The notes under the pieces were generated by a model, which was not told where the DNA came from, ran no database searches, and worked only from the letters and a program-made list of their open reading frames with translations. Of a DNA stretch of 64,000 nucleotides, positions 10,985 through 22,340 are shown piece by piece (the first letter of the stretch is position 1; every line of letters begins with the position of its first letter). Position numbers and translations under genes: made by a program. Where the stretch lies: assembly GCF_033958435.1 (NCBI RefSeq), contig NC_134137.1, forward strand, positions 66,790,001-66,854,000. The letters are read 5' to 3'. The DNA comes from Carettochelys insculpta. Its lineage: Eukaryota; Chordata; Testudines; Carettochelyidae.

Positions 10985-13853
10985 CCTCATGAATGACCTT
11001 AAATGTTTTGGAGCCAGTCTGTGTTGGGGGAGGGAGGAAAAAACCCCCACACCAAACAAGGAAAAAAGCTGCACACCTCCCCCCCATTTTAACACAGTTC
11101 CTCACACAATTTCTATAGGCTAAAGAAAAACTGCTCCAGTTCACGCCCTTCAGCAGCATCCCTAAAACACAAGCTAGCACAGAGAACTAAGAGGGCAAGC
11201 CAGAGCAGTATGTCTGGCTTTTCTTGCTGCCCACCCTGACCCCTCACTTGACCTTTGAAAAGCCTTATGTGTGGACAACATGGCCATGTGACAGCAAACA
11301 GTGGGGCTCTGGTGTCATGCCATGGATGTACATAGAGGATGAAAACACTGTGGTGAGAGAATTATTTTTAAATTTCTTTCAGTGTCAGCTTAAATGTTCC
11401 CATGGCTACACCATCTCACGACACCAAGGCTCAGCGCCCTTGTCATTTGACGTGGCCTCAAGCACATCAAGTGTGCAGCCCAATTGTTTTTTTGTTGTTT
11501 GTTTGTTTTGTTTCTTTGTTTGTTTTTTGCAGCCTGTGACTACATGGCTCCCAGTGCCTTCTGGGAGGTGAAGTTCCAGGCTTGTCTACTGACTGTTGGC
11601 TATATAGGATTGCCGGGAGGGGGTTGTTTTTTAACTGGGTACTCAGTTTCTTCCTGCCCCTGCCTGTGGTGTGTCCAATCATAGTGGGCTGCCATGACAG
11701 CTGAATGAACAGATTGGTGTGTTTGGCCGGAAGGCTGCTATTCCAAACCATTGGTGGCAGTGCTCTGCACTGGAGGGGCTGTTGGGTGAGGAGAACAAGG
11801 CTGCGGCTGGTGGTGAGTGGGGTTCAGCCTGGCTGGCTCCTGAGCAGGGGTGCTGTTTGCCTCACAGAGGCTCACATCTCTCCTGCCAGCCTAGGCAGCT
11901 GTGGGGAGGCCCCAGGCCACCTCTGCCAGGGTGTGCTCCTACTCCTGGGGGCGGGGGCAGATTCTGCCCTGGCAAAGGGTCCTTCATGGAACTCCGCTGT
12001 CCAGTTGCAGCTGGTGGGGTGGGATCACTGTGTTCCCAGGAGCTGGCCCTTCTGCTTGGCAGCTCTGGGTTGCACCAGAACTGGGGGTGAAAGGGGTGCA
12101 CTGCTGGGGAAGTGCAGCTCCTGGTGTGTCTTGCTGCTGCTGACCTTTGTGCCCGTCTCAGATTTTGATGCCTGCTGCTGGCAGGGCTAGGTGGTGTCTG
12201 GGGGTTTGCAGGGGTTTTGACCATATCAAAATGGGGATGGTGGGATGGGAGCTGGGGAGGGGGATGAGAGTCACAGCAGTGAAGATGGACCAGCAGGTTT
12301 TGCATCTCTTATGGCAGGAACAGGTGCCACTTGGCATTTTCAGGGCCTGGCCTCTGAGGAACCCATCTCTGAGGTGGTTTGGGGGTGGGGTCATTTGAAG
12401 GTCAGAAGAAGGATTTCAGGTAAGTTTTCTTGTTGCAGGGGGGTGCTTCCTGAATGTCCTGCAAATATTTGATGTGGGTTTTAGTGCAGGGCGGTGAGTG
12501 ACACCGGAGGGGGTGATCAATGGGGTTTTGTTGTATTGACACAGTTTCTTTCAGGGAATCCTGGTGGCCTGGTTTAAGGTGCTGTCTACTTCTTTGGTGG
12601 AATAGCCTTGTTAGGTGAAAGCAGTTTAAGTTCATTAGGGTGCATGTTCCAGACTTCCTTCTCTGAACTGTTAATAAAAATTAAAAAAACAATAAAATTC
12701 ATATAAAATTATTGCATTATATTCAAACAAGACCTGAAAAATATTCTAAAATACACCTAAAACATAATCTACGATAATACACAATTACAAGTTTTCAATA
12801 GAAGTACGTTTTCTTTGGTGGCCCTGACAGCTATCATTTTTTATTTGTGCAGCCCTCAACAGGCTTTGAGTTTGACATGGCTGCCTCAGAAGGTTAAAAT
12901 TAGTGGTATGAACAGTCAGGGCTGGAGCCCTGAGACCCAGCACCTTCACAGGACTGCAGCAACTAGACTCCAGCCCACCTCTGACCATTTACCCTGGAAT
13001 GTTTCGCCCTGTGAATCTGACCCTGTTACCCCAGATCAGCTGAGCCCATGAGCTGCACAACTCTTATTGAAGTTCAGATGTACTCTAAACATCAGTCAAG
13101 ACACCGATCTCTCTCGTGCAATCTCACTGCAGTCACAAGCCTAAAACAGGCCATACAGCTTATTATTTAGAAAGAAAATTAAGTCCCTGAAATTTGAGTA
13201 TGGTAAGTAATTCACAGATTTTTGGATGGCTGCAAATGAGTCACTTACTGGGAGACTGAAAGAATCAATGACATTTTTCTGTGGCACTAGCCTGAAATAA
13301 TGTTTTCATTACCTCGCTTTATTTGAGGCTCTGGGCACCAAGCAGCATACAAACTTGGCAAAAAAAAAAAAATGAAATCCCACAGGAACATAGCCAAATA
13401 GTATGCTGCAGAAGCTATGTAACAAAGAAAACAACTCCTTACTGGTAATTCTGTCTTACTACTAAACAGGAGCCAACACGAGCATAATGCAATGTGTGGC
13501 CTCCAAGACCCTTTTCTTATTAAGGATGTTTGGAAACTGCTAGTTTGTACCAAGTCAGAAGAAAACAATTTATTTGTCAGAATTGAGGCAGGAATCATGG
13601 AAGCTGGGATTGCCAGCACCTCTGTGACTTCAGCTTATGCAGGCAGGGCTCCCAGGAGTTGTGAGCCACTGGGGCAGCTGCAACAGTTTGTCATGGATAT
13701 TTTTAGTATAAGTTACCAGCAGGTCACAGGCTTCCATGAATTTTTCTTTAGTGCCTGAGACCTGTCTGTGACTTTATCAATGACAAAGTCTTAGCCTTAG
13801 TAATGTAACCCTTCTGCTAGGTGGAGCCAGAAGGAACCTAGGCTAGGTTCAAT
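10985..13853. other. Spacer with a GC-rich patch, no recognisable gene
   Basis: 11484-11528 is a T/G simple repeat (GTTT-like). 11750-12500 is GC-rich with overlapping long frames on both strands (for example 11705-12190) that have no recognisable domain and are best explained by base composition. 12660-12790 is very A/T-rich. No splice-flanked coding exon is apparent. Confidence 0.45.
11484..11528 (+). repeat. GTTT-type simple repeat
   Basis: Runs of T interrupted by single G or C, consistent with a decayed poly-T/GTTT microsatellite. Confidence 0.7.
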
Positions 13854-13861
13854 GTCTAGGA

Positions 13862-14482
13862 CAGGGGTATCCAACCTTTTTTGATCGGGGGGTGGGGGGG
13901 GGGGCACATGGCAATTTTTTATATGTTCCAGGGGCTAAATAGACAATAGCCCCAAACCTGCCCCCCATTTCCCAGACTTAATCCCTCTCAGCCCCAAACC
14001 CTTCCCCATCCCCAGGCTCAGCCCTTCTCAGCCCCACATCCAGCATTAACTTACCTTACACAGGAACTGAGGGTGCTGGTGCCCCGCTGCACCTTTGCCA
14101 GGCTGATGTCTCCTCTTTTGCATGGCTGCACAGCTCCCTGCAGCCCTCCTACCCCCTCCCCCATTTGCAGTGTCTGCAGCTCTCTGCACTTCCGTACTGA
14201 AATAATGGGGCTTAATTTAATTGATTTAACAGCCACATCCCGCCTGCCGGCCATTAAACCAATTAAATTGAGTTTTACTCTTTCAGAGCAGCAGGGCGGG
14301 GAGCTGGAGGAGAAATGAGCGCTGGCAGTGGCAGGAGCTGCAAATGGCTCCTTAAAGAGTCACATGTGGTGCAGAGCCACCCAGCTGCCTTTCAAAATGG
14401 TGCCGCTGCTGGCTCTGTGGTCCAGATGAAAAGGCTCCGTGAGCTGGATTCTGGCCCACTGGCCACATGTTGGACACCCCTG
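13862..14482. mobile_element. hAT-like MITE with 8-bp target duplication
   Basis: The ends are inverted repeats: CAGGGGTATCCAACCTTTT at the left and ATGTTGGACACCCCTG at the right. The CAGGGG...CCCCTG type is characteristic of hAT (Charlie-like) elements. The flanks are 8-bp near-duplicates, GTCTAGGA (13854-13861) and GTGTAGGG (14483-14490), matching at six of eight bases. No transposase; a G-run sits near the left end. Confidence 0.75.
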
Positions 14483-14490
14483 GTGTAGGG

Positions 14491-14981
14491 GGTTGCCTTC
14501 TGGTGATAGATCACAGTACTGACTCAAGCTCCTGACCCTGTGAAAATTACTTTTCCTTTTGCAAGCACAGATCCTGAGTGTTGAAATGAAACACTAACTG
14601 GAGAGAAGTAACTCAGCAGTAATTCGGGAAAACACCACAAACAGGGCTCACAAGCATAAACCATAAGTAAAAGTCCCACCCCAAGGAGTTTGCTGGAGGG
14701 AGGCACCTCACTGGCTCTGTTGTTTGGCCACTTGTACCTGCTGGCTAGCTGTGCCTGCTGCTGCTTTCTTACTACACCCCTCCACCAGCTGCCCTGCTGG
14801 CAGCTCTTTGCCCCTCTCTGCCATCTGCCCCCTCACCAGCACTCATTCACCACCTGACTGTCAGTCACCTTTTACTGCCACCTGCCTTTCTGTTGTGACC
14901 TGTGTACGTCAGGCTTTTAATAATTTTCAACTCTTAGCAGGCTGGGAAGAAACCCTACCCCATCTCAAGTGATTTCAGTGC
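14491..14981. other. Spacer, no recognisable gene
   Basis: Nothing recognisable except the 22-base segment 14931-14952, which reappears imperfectly at 27545-27566 across the old Harbinger element. Confidence 0.4.
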
Positions 14982-15424
14982 TCAGGCCAAGTCTACACTG
15001 GGAGATTAAGTCAAATTTAAGGGGCCAAGTTCAATTTTATATATCTTCAGTCTACACCACAGCGCTCAATATGTCAATTTTAGTGGACTCTAAGGTCGAC
15101 TTTTGTAATGCTAAATTCCCTTGGAGTAACTCCTAAAAGTCCATTTTACAATGTCAACCTATCCAAGAGGCGATGGCAGCATTATTAAAATTGATTTTAT
15201 TAGCCTCTGAAACTGTCCCACAATGCCCCTCAATGTATCCTTTCTGTTCATTGCTTCACCTCTGCTGATCTCCAGCTGAGCACGAAATAGGTGACTGGAA
15301 ACAGTACTCATAAGCCTGGGAATTTAGAATCCATTTCCTTTCCTCTCTGGCCAGCATGGTGAGCAGATGTTTGGAGCACAGCTCTACAGCACACCTAGTA
15401 GCTGTGAGTTCCCTGGATTGCAAA

Positions 15425-15760
15425 AGAACTCCAGTGTGGAGCTATCAGGCAATCCAGGACCTCATCACAGTGCAGCAGGGAGAAGCTATCTTCCTTCATC
15501 TCAGAGCCAGCAAAGAAATGCCGATATTTATGCAAAGGTATTGCAAGGCACGCTTCTGAAAGGGTACACCAGGGACTCTCAGTGCTGCCGCATTAAAATC
15601 AAGGAACTGAGGTAAAACTACCAAAAGTGCAAAGAAGCAAATAATCGATCTGGGCATCTCCCCCGAAATGCAAATATTATGACGAACTTCATACTATTCT
15701 GGGGACAGACACAACCTCTTTCCCCAGAAGATATGTCAGCTCCTCAATAAACAGTGCTGC
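15425..15760 (+). pseudogene. Myb/SANT-like DNA-binding domain, Harbinger accessory protein relic
   Basis: Two frames join to give WSYQAIQDLITVQQGEAIF, then AKVLQGTLLKGYTRDSQCCR followed by IKIKELR and, after a stop, YQKCKEANNRSG. This is the layout of the Myb/SANT-like (MSANTD-type) trihelix domain of Harbinger second proteins: tryptophan-led helix 1, a KV...L...G segment, then QCR.KIKELR. That protein escorts the transposase to the nucleus and to the element ends. A frameshift near 15500 and an in-frame stop after KELR show that it is dead. It lies on the strand opposite to the transposase relic, as expected. Confidence 0.65.
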
Positions 15761-16488
15761 TCAGCAGGATCATGAAGCATGGTTCAATTCGCTGAACAAA
15801 AAAGGGGTGGCTGATAGGAGGGGTCCAGTAGATTGCAGAATCAGATCCTGCAAGCCAGGAGCTGTTTCTTGATTTGGAACTCATCCTCTCATCCCAGGAG
15901 GAGGCTTCGTGGGCAAACTGGGCTGCTGGAGAGGGCACTTTTCCTGAGTATGCTTTTTTCTGTTGATAATAGTATGTTGCAATCAGGGGGTGGAGGGTCA
16001 ATGCCCATTTGCCCCACACAACAGCTTATTAGTATTTCTAGTGATTGAGCACTGCTCCTGTTTGGCCATCTCACTGAAGGTCTTAGACAGGCACTTTTGG
16101 ATTCTCCTCATGAGATTTTTGGGGAGACCGGACTTGTTCCTGCTCACATGGGCTACGTCTACACATGAAGCCTACATCAAAATAGGCTATTTCGATGAAT
16201 AACGTCTACACGTCCTCCAGGGCTGGCAACGTCGATGTTCAACTTCGACATTGCGCAGCCCAACATCGAAATAGGCGCAGCGAGGGAACGTCTACACGCC
16301 AAAGTAGCACACATCGAAATAGGGATGCCAGGCACAGCTGCAGACAGGGTCACAGGGCGGACTAGCGCTTCCGGGGCAACAGCTAGCCGCTCACTTAAAG
16401 GGCCCCTCCCAGACACACTCAGCCTGCACAGCACGCGGTCTGAGGAGCCATAGGCACACAGACCCCGGGCGATGCAGTCATGGACCCC

Positions 16489-16533
<45 letters not shown>
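16489..16533 (+). repeat. CAG repeat encoding Q15
   Basis: Fifteen glutamine codons, all CAG except one CAA at 16507-16509, directly after the transposase start. Copy 2 has only QQQ at the same place. Confidence 0.95.
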
Positions 16534-16535
<2 letters not shown>

Positions 16536-16999
16536 GCCAGAAGTCCACCCAGCCCTCCCAGCAGGAGCAGGGCTTGCCCTGCTCCATGCCATGCGGGAGG
16601 CAGCTGAGCACCTCCTTGCTACACCGGAGGAGGAGCTGCCCCCAGGGCAGCAGGGCTCAACCCCCAACCCTGCAGCACCCCGCCCCCCACCCCCGCCTCA
16701 CACGCCGGAGGCTGTGGAGCTACCCCACCAGCACCAACTGGTGGGAGCGGCTGGTGCTTGGGGAGTGGGATGACGACCGCCGGCTCAGGAACTTCAGGAT
16801 GAGCCGGCAGACATTTATGGAGCTGTGCCAGTGGCTCACCCCTGCACTCAGGCACCAGGACACCGCCATGCGGCGTGCCCTCACAGTGCAGAAACGGGTC
16901 GGCATCGCTGTCTGGAAGCTGGCCACTCCCAACAGCTACCGATCTGTGGGACAGCAGTTTGGTGTCGGCAAGGCCATCGTCGGGGCTGTCCTCATGGAG

Positions 17000-17167
17000 A
17001 TAAGAGAACCCACAGGGGGAGGGCAGGGCAGGGGAGGGGGGCCCGGGCAGAGGAGGGCAGGGCAGAGGAGGGCACGGCAGGCCAGAGCACAGGAGGGGAG
17101 GGCAGGGCAGGGCCACACACACCCTGCTCACCCCTCATTGGTGCTGTCCCATGTGCTTTCCCTGCAG
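17000..17167 (+). other. Transposase intron with destroyed donor site
   Basis: In copy 2 the exon ends ATGGAG|GTAAGG; here the same position reads ATGGAG|ATAAGA, so the invariant G of the donor is A. The acceptor (CCCTGCAG at 17160-17167) is intact. The 168-base intron is a multiple of three and has no in-frame stop. Much of it (17021-17115) is a GGCAGGGCAGAGGA-like tandem array. Confidence 0.75.
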
Positions 17168-18091
17168 GTTGTGCGTGCCATCAACGCCATGCTCCTGCAC
17201 AGGCTCGTGAGGCTGGGGAACCCAGATGCCACCATCGCGGCCTTTGCCACCCTGGGCTTCCCCAACTGCTTTGGGGCTCTGGATGGGACTCACATCCCCA
17301 GCCGCGCCCCGCTTCACAGTGGAGGACAATACATGAATCGCAAGGGCTACCATTCTGTGGTCCTCCAGGCCTTGGTGGACAGCCGGGGACGTTTCCAGGA
17401 CATTTATGTGGGCTGGCCTGGCAGCACCCACGACGCCCGGGTTTTCCGGAACTCAGGCCTGTGCCGCCGGCTGGAGGCGGAGACCTACATCCCCCAGCGG
17501 GAGATCCCTCTGGGGGACACCACCATGCCCCTCTGCGTCATCGCAGATGCGGCATACCCCCTCCGGCCCTGGCTCATGCAGCCGTACACGGGCCTTCTCT
17601 CTGCTAGCCAGGAATGCTTCAACCAGCGCCTGAACCACGCGCGCCAGGTGGTGGAGCGCTCATTTGGCCGCCTGAAAGGACGCTGGAGATGTCTCCTGAC
17701 CCACCTGGATGCGGGCCCCAACAACATCCCCCTGATTGTGGGTGCCTGCTGCGCCCTGCACAATTTGGTGGAGAGCAAGGGGGAGGCCTTTTTCCAGGGC
17801 TGGGCTGTGGAGGCCGGCAGGGCCGACATGCAGCCATCCGCTGTCCCCAGTCGGCAGGTGGACCCCGAAGGGACCTGGGTCCGGGAGGCCCTGTGGGCCC
17901 ACTTCGATGATGAGGCCATGGGGTGAACGCTGCCAGGCCCCCCCACTGCCCGCCCCTTCCTCCACCACACTCTTGCCCCAACACCCACACCATGGAGCAC
18001 CCAACCGCACCCCCCACCCTCCCACTTTTCCTGGACAAATGACAGCACGCAGTTGTGGCTGAACTTAAACTGCTTTTTCTTTGAGAACTTT

Positions 18092-18168
18092 TTTATTTAA
18101 CTATAAATATGTAAAACAAGAACAAACTATATACAGCGTGTGGAACCAAAGTAATATGTACAAATAAA
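18092..18168. promoter_or_regulatory. Convergent polyadenylation signals of Harbinger copy 1
   Basis: AATAAA on the + strand at 18163-18168 (for the transposase) and on the minus strand at 18097-18092 (for the Myb-like gene). Each lies beyond the other, so the two 3' UTRs would overlap by tens of bases. Confidence 0.55.
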
Positions 18169-18327
18169 ACAATAGTAAGAAAAAAGTGTGCTCAGTAATA
18201 AAAAGAAAACCAGGGAGGATAAAGGGGAGAACTATTTACATGGGGGGGACGGGGCAAACGGGGGGCACAAAATAATAAGTTCCAACTATATACAAGGGGC
18301 GGGGGCCATGTCCCGGGCCCCTCGCCC

Positions 18328-19470
18328 CTAAAGTCCGGCACCGGGTGTGGGCGGCCGGGAGCCCTGCCGTGGCCGCAGCCCTGTCTGGGGCTGGCTGGGG
18401 GCGGGCCGGACCGGAAGATATGCCCGGCGAGTCTCAGCTGGCTCCAGGGGTCCCTCGGCGCTCCGGCCCTCAGCGGTGGGTGGCAGAGCGACGGCGGAAG
18501 GGACAGCAACGGGCGGAGCAGCTGGTGGTGCGGCGGGTGGAGCAGGCATATCGGGTGCTGCGGCAGCCGGCGTGGCATGGGGGGCCAGGTAGTCCACCAG
18601 GCGGTTGAAAGTCTCCATGTAGGCCCCCCATGCCTCTTGGCGCCAGGCCAGCGCCCGCTCCTGCAGCTGCAGGTGCTGCTCCGCGACCTCCAGCTGCCAA
18701 CGGTGGATGGCCAGCAGCTGGGGGTCCGTCGCCGTCGGCTGGTGGTGGCGTGGGGTCCGCCTTCTAGCCCGCAGTGGGGCCGGTCGGTCCTCGGCCGAGG
18801 GGCTTGCCTGGAGCGATGGTCCCGGAGGGCTCTCCGGGACGACTGAGGCCTCGCCGGCGCTCTCTTCCGGTCCTTCTGATGGTGCAGGTGCAGGACACAG
18901 GAGAGGAGGGGGGAAAGAAGAATGGAGACAGGCGTTAGGCCACGGCTTGGGGCCCACACTTTGTCCCCCAAGCCCTGTGCTGCAGGTTCCCCATCCCCGT
19001 CCCCGGGAGATGCTGCTGTGATGGATGGGGTTCAGGGGTCCCCCTGCACTGCACCCCGTCCCCTGGTGGGAGCGACTCTCACTTCACTCCGCAGGGTCTG
19101 ACAGGAGAGGTTTCTTAGGCCACAGATGCACAGTTTCTCCCAGGAGTGACAGCACCAGCTGTCGGAAGAGACAGTCCTTTCAACCCATCCTGGGGAGAAG
19201 ACCCCAAGGGGTGCCCCTCTGGGATGCAGCTTTCCCCCTCCTCAGGCTGGCTGCCTTCCAGCTCTCCCTTCCCCTAGCCTCTACCTGTGGCCCCCGCCCT
19301 CCCCCCCGCAATTCCAAGCCAGCTCGGCTCCTCCCTCCTCTTTGTTCAGGGCAGAGGTGTCACCAGCCAGCTGCAGCCCCAGGATCATCCTTTGCCCCGG
19401 GAGCTATTCGTCTCTTGTTGCTCATATCTAGCCTGAGTCTCCCTTTTGCACCCCCCCCCACTCCATCACA

Positions 19471-19506
<36 letters not shown>

Positions 19507-20351
19507 GGGGTGTCCCACCCCCTCCTCCCGGGGGCCCCTAGAGGTTCCACTCCCCCCTGCCCCGGGGATGGGGCATGGCATTGTCGTGCGGGGGGGGGGT
19601 GGGCAGGGGCTGATGCTCTGCTGTGAGGGACATGGCCCTGCTGTCTTTGGGGCCATGGCCATGTGAGCATGTGGGGGGCCCTGGACACATATCGATTACC
19701 CCCCGCCCCTCAAGCCCAGGGGTGTACACCAGAGGGGGTGCTCCGGGATGGCAGGAGGAGGATCTGCAGCCCAGATTCTGCGGAGGAGGAGCCCACCTCC
19801 TCCTCCTTCTCCTCCTCCTCCTGCCACGATGTCCCGGGGGTGGCTTCCGGGGGGGCCCCCCGGGGTGCGGGGCTTACCTCCGGGGTGGACTCCAGCTGCA
19901 GGGCCTGCTGGGGCTCGTCGGCCGAAGTATCAAGGGTGGCTGGAGGGCAGGAGGTGTGCCGGGGGCCCAGGATGTCCCTGAGCTCCCTGTAAAAGGGGCA
20001 AGTGACGGGGGCGGCCCCAGATCGGCTGGCCGCATCCCGGGCCCGGGAGCAACCCTGCCGCAGCTCCTTCACCTTACTCCTGACGTGATCAGGAGTGCTG
20101 GCAGGGTGACCCCGGGCAGCCAGGCCATTGGCCAGCCGAGCGAACGCATCCGCGTTCCGCCTCTTGCTCCCCATTACCTGGAGCACCTCCTCCTCGCTCC
20201 AGAGCCCCAGCAGGTCCCGCAGCTCAGCCTCCATCCAGGAGGGGCCCCGCTGCCGCTTGCCAGCCTGGCTGCCCGCCTGGCTGGGCTGGCTGCCCTGGCT
20301 CCCCTTGGGGGGGATCCCGTGGGGGCGCTGGGGGGGCTGCCGGGCAGCCAT
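18328..20351 (-). CDS. Myb/SANT-like DNA-binding protein of Harbinger copy 1 (two exons)
   Basis: Second Harbinger protein, needed in known systems for nuclear import of the transposase and binding to element ends. Exon 1 starts at ATG 20351 (MAARQPPQRPHG); the domain follows as PSWMEAELRDLLGLWSEEE, KRRNADAFARLANGLAARG, VRSKVKELRQG and CPFYRELRDILG, a trihelix/MADF-like Myb fold, then an acidic stretch (QEEEEKEEEVG). The likely donor is CTCTG|GTGTAC at 19729. Exon 2 starts near 18875 after CACCATCAG and gives a leucine/glutamine-rich helix (QLEVAEQHLQLQERALAWRQ) and a proline/alanine-rich tail to 18328. The acceptor used by copy 2 (CTGCAG) is CTGCAC here, so splicing would need the next AG. 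In-frame upstream ATGs exist (20495). Exon joining is inferred. Confidence 0.62.
19472..19506 (-). repeat. CAG/CTG repeat in the intron of the Myb-like gene
   Basis: An interrupted CTG tract (CAG on the minus strand), lying between the two inferred exons. It is separate from the coding CAG tract at 16489. Confidence 0.9.
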
Positions 20352-20789
20352 CGCAGGTGGGGTGGCTGGTTTGGATGGGTGAGGGACGTGCAGGCTGGCC
20401 ACGTGTCTGGGCTGCCGCCTGCACCTTCCCTCAGCTTCCTGCACAGGAAGGGAGGGGGAGGGGACCTTTAAGGGGCCGCTCCATGCGGCCACCATTGAGC
20501 TGAGGGGCTGGAGAGAGCGTCTCTCAACCCCTCAGCTGATGGCCGCCATGGAAGACCCCGCAATTTCGATGTTGCGGGACGCGCAATGACTACACGGTCC
20601 CTACTTCGACATTGAACGTCGAAGTAGGGTGCTGTTCCTATCCCCTCATGGGGTTAGCGACTTCGATGTCTCGCCACCTAACGTCGAAGTTAACTTTGAA
20701 ATAGCGCCCGACGGTGTAGCCATGACGGGCGCTATTTCGAAGTTAGTGCCGCTACTTTGAAGTAGCGTGCACGTGTAGACACGGCTATG

Positions 20790-22299
20790 GAAAGACATCT
20801 TGCTGCACCAAGCCACCAGTAAGTGATCTGGAATCATGGCACCACAGAGCATTCTTGCAAATTTTCCAACATGGTACCTGGACAGAATGAGCAATTTTTC
20901 CTTATCTCTTTTTCTTATTCTGAGGGTGCTGATGCCTCATTTGGCAACCTAGAACACGTGGCAAGTTTTGTGCATCTCTAATGATTTTTTGCCCATGACT
21001 CACCCAATGCAGAAGAAAACTCATGCAGTCTGTCTTTTAAATCACGGCATAGCAAGCCGCCCTCCCACTTGGGATGGAGACTTTTAATTGTTTTTTAAGT
21101 CCTGGAGCAGCCTGCTTTTAAATCAAGGCACTGCTTTAAGAAACTCATATGGTGGGCCACTCCCTCTACCCCCCCACCCCCAATGAGACATGTGGCAACC
21201 CCCATCCTCCCCACAAGACTGGCAGACAGTCAGAGCCTGCCCTGGTTCATGTGTATGTCTGCACTGACTTTCAATGATTTTGTAGCTCCTGAAGCAGCCT
21301 GCTTTTAAATGGAAGTATCAGCCTTCCCTTCCTGGGTCATGCCAGTGTTCGGATCAGACACATGGTAAAAATTTTTCCTGTGAACCAAAGATAGCTTACC
21401 ATTGTGCTGAAGGTGAAAAAAGAGATTAAAGCATTCTGCTTGGATTCATGCTTCAAGGGTCCACAGAGTGACCTTGCAGTTCCAATATCTTCTTCCATAG
21501 AGATCGACAGACAGCCATTCTGTCAGAATGTTCATTGTGCCGAGTAAGGATTAAAAACGTTGCTATTGACAATGCCCTTAAGAGTTCAACTTTTTTTTTT
21601 TTTTTGCGGGAGCAACTGTGCAAACAGAAGTAGAAGCCTCAGTCCCCCTGAAGAGGTTGCCACAAACGTGGAGGAGAAAGACGTCACAGCAAAAAATGAT
21701 GGAGAATTATTCTGAAGTGGCAGCAAAGGAAGAAGATAAGCTGAGAGACTGGAGGAACCATATAGTGGACAATCAAGTGAAAATGAATGCTTTAGTTCTG
21801 TTGATAATGACAAGATAAACTGAGATAATGGAAGCAATCCTTGAAAAACCAAAATCAACAAACTCTCACCACCACCACCACCCCGGTCCAGAACGTCCCA
21901 TTACATCCCACCCCATCCGTACTCTTTCCGCTAATGTGGTTGCGACGTTGTATCCCCTGGGCACTCCAAGCACTCCCATTACATGCCATCCTTGTCATAT
22001 CCAGGCTCTTCTACTGGTGGGTGCCCTGTATCCCCTGGCCTCTCCAGGCTCCCACCATTTCAGCCCTCCCTCCACACAAATAGACCCCTCCCTGCTTGAG
22101 GCTCAGCATCACCCATACAATCTATGCCCCCCCCCATTCCGTACCTCCTCCCTCCACACAGTCTACTCCCCCTTGTCGCATTATGGTCCCAGAACAAGGG
22201 GGTGAGGGTCATGGAGAGCCCTGTACTATGCTGCCAGAGAGTCACCCTCCAGCAGAAGGCTAACATATGAGGAGCCATGAACTTTTTAGCCTTTTGTTC
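20790..22299 (+). other. Interior of the old Harbinger between the two nested insertions
   Basis: A/T-rich old sequence. 21587-21605 is a poly-T run. 21610-22190 contains a frame (SQQKMMENYSEVAAKEEDKL, then RDWRNHIVDNQVKMNAL) that resembles the coiled C-terminal half of Harbinger Myb-like proteins and agrees with the minus-strand relic at about 37540-37730. A CAC run encoding HHHHH lies at 21868-21882. Confidence 0.45.
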
Positions 22300-22340
22300 T
22301 CCCTATACCCACCACTCTGCCATTCTCATCTCTCTCATCT

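Larger units (their letters stand above)
16480..17926 (+). pseudogene. PIF/Harbinger DDE transposase (HARBI1-like), copy 1, frameshifted
   Basis: The start MDPQQ.. at 16480 is chosen by comparison with MDVQQQ.. at 29030. A Q15 tract follows. One frameshift lies between about 16660 and 16715, a C-rich stretch, after which the transposase frame runs to the TGA at 17924. A helix-turn-helix-like segment (KRVGIAVWKLATPNSYRSVG, about 16894-16953) precedes the DDE_Tnp_4 domain. Catalytic residues are visible: D in ALDGTHIPSR (about 17280), D in VIADAAYPL (about 17545) and E in VVERSFGRLKGRWR (about 17655). STHDARVFRNS is the family signature between them. The intron at 17000-17167 has lost its GT donor but is a multiple of three and stop-free, so the frame runs through it. 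The enzyme would cut and paste the element using the terminal repeats; this copy is probably inactive. Confidence 0.88.
16151..20786 (+). mobile_element. PIF/Harbinger transposon, GC-rich copy 1
   Basis: A 4.6-kb element flanked by the 3-bp duplication ATG (16148-16150, 20787-20789). The left terminus GGCTACGTCTACAC and the reverse complement of the right terminus AGCCGTGTCTACAC are inverted repeats, followed by subterminal TTCGA-rich motifs. It encodes a DDE transposase on the + strand (16480-17926) and a convergent Myb/SANT-like protein on the minus strand (20351-18328). It interrupts the older Harbinger at 14985-27530 and is markedly more GC-rich than its surroundings. It is related to copy 2 at 28657-32580. 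Confidence 0.92.

Noticed and set aside
11705..12190. 161-codon frame in a GC-rich patch
   Set aside because: Several overlapping frames on both strands, no recognisable domain, composition-driven.
16825..17607. 260-codon open frame overlapping the Harbinger copy 1 transposase
   Set aside because: It is the +1 shadow of the DDE frame in GC-rich sequence, with no domain of its own.
18192..18971. 259-codon minus-strand frame
   Set aside because: Alternate frame over exon 2 of the Myb-like gene; the 18957-18328 frame aligns with copy 2, this one does not.
19623..20471. 282-codon + strand frame
   Set aside because: Antisense shadow of the Myb/SANT-like exon; leucine- and glycine-rich, low complexity.
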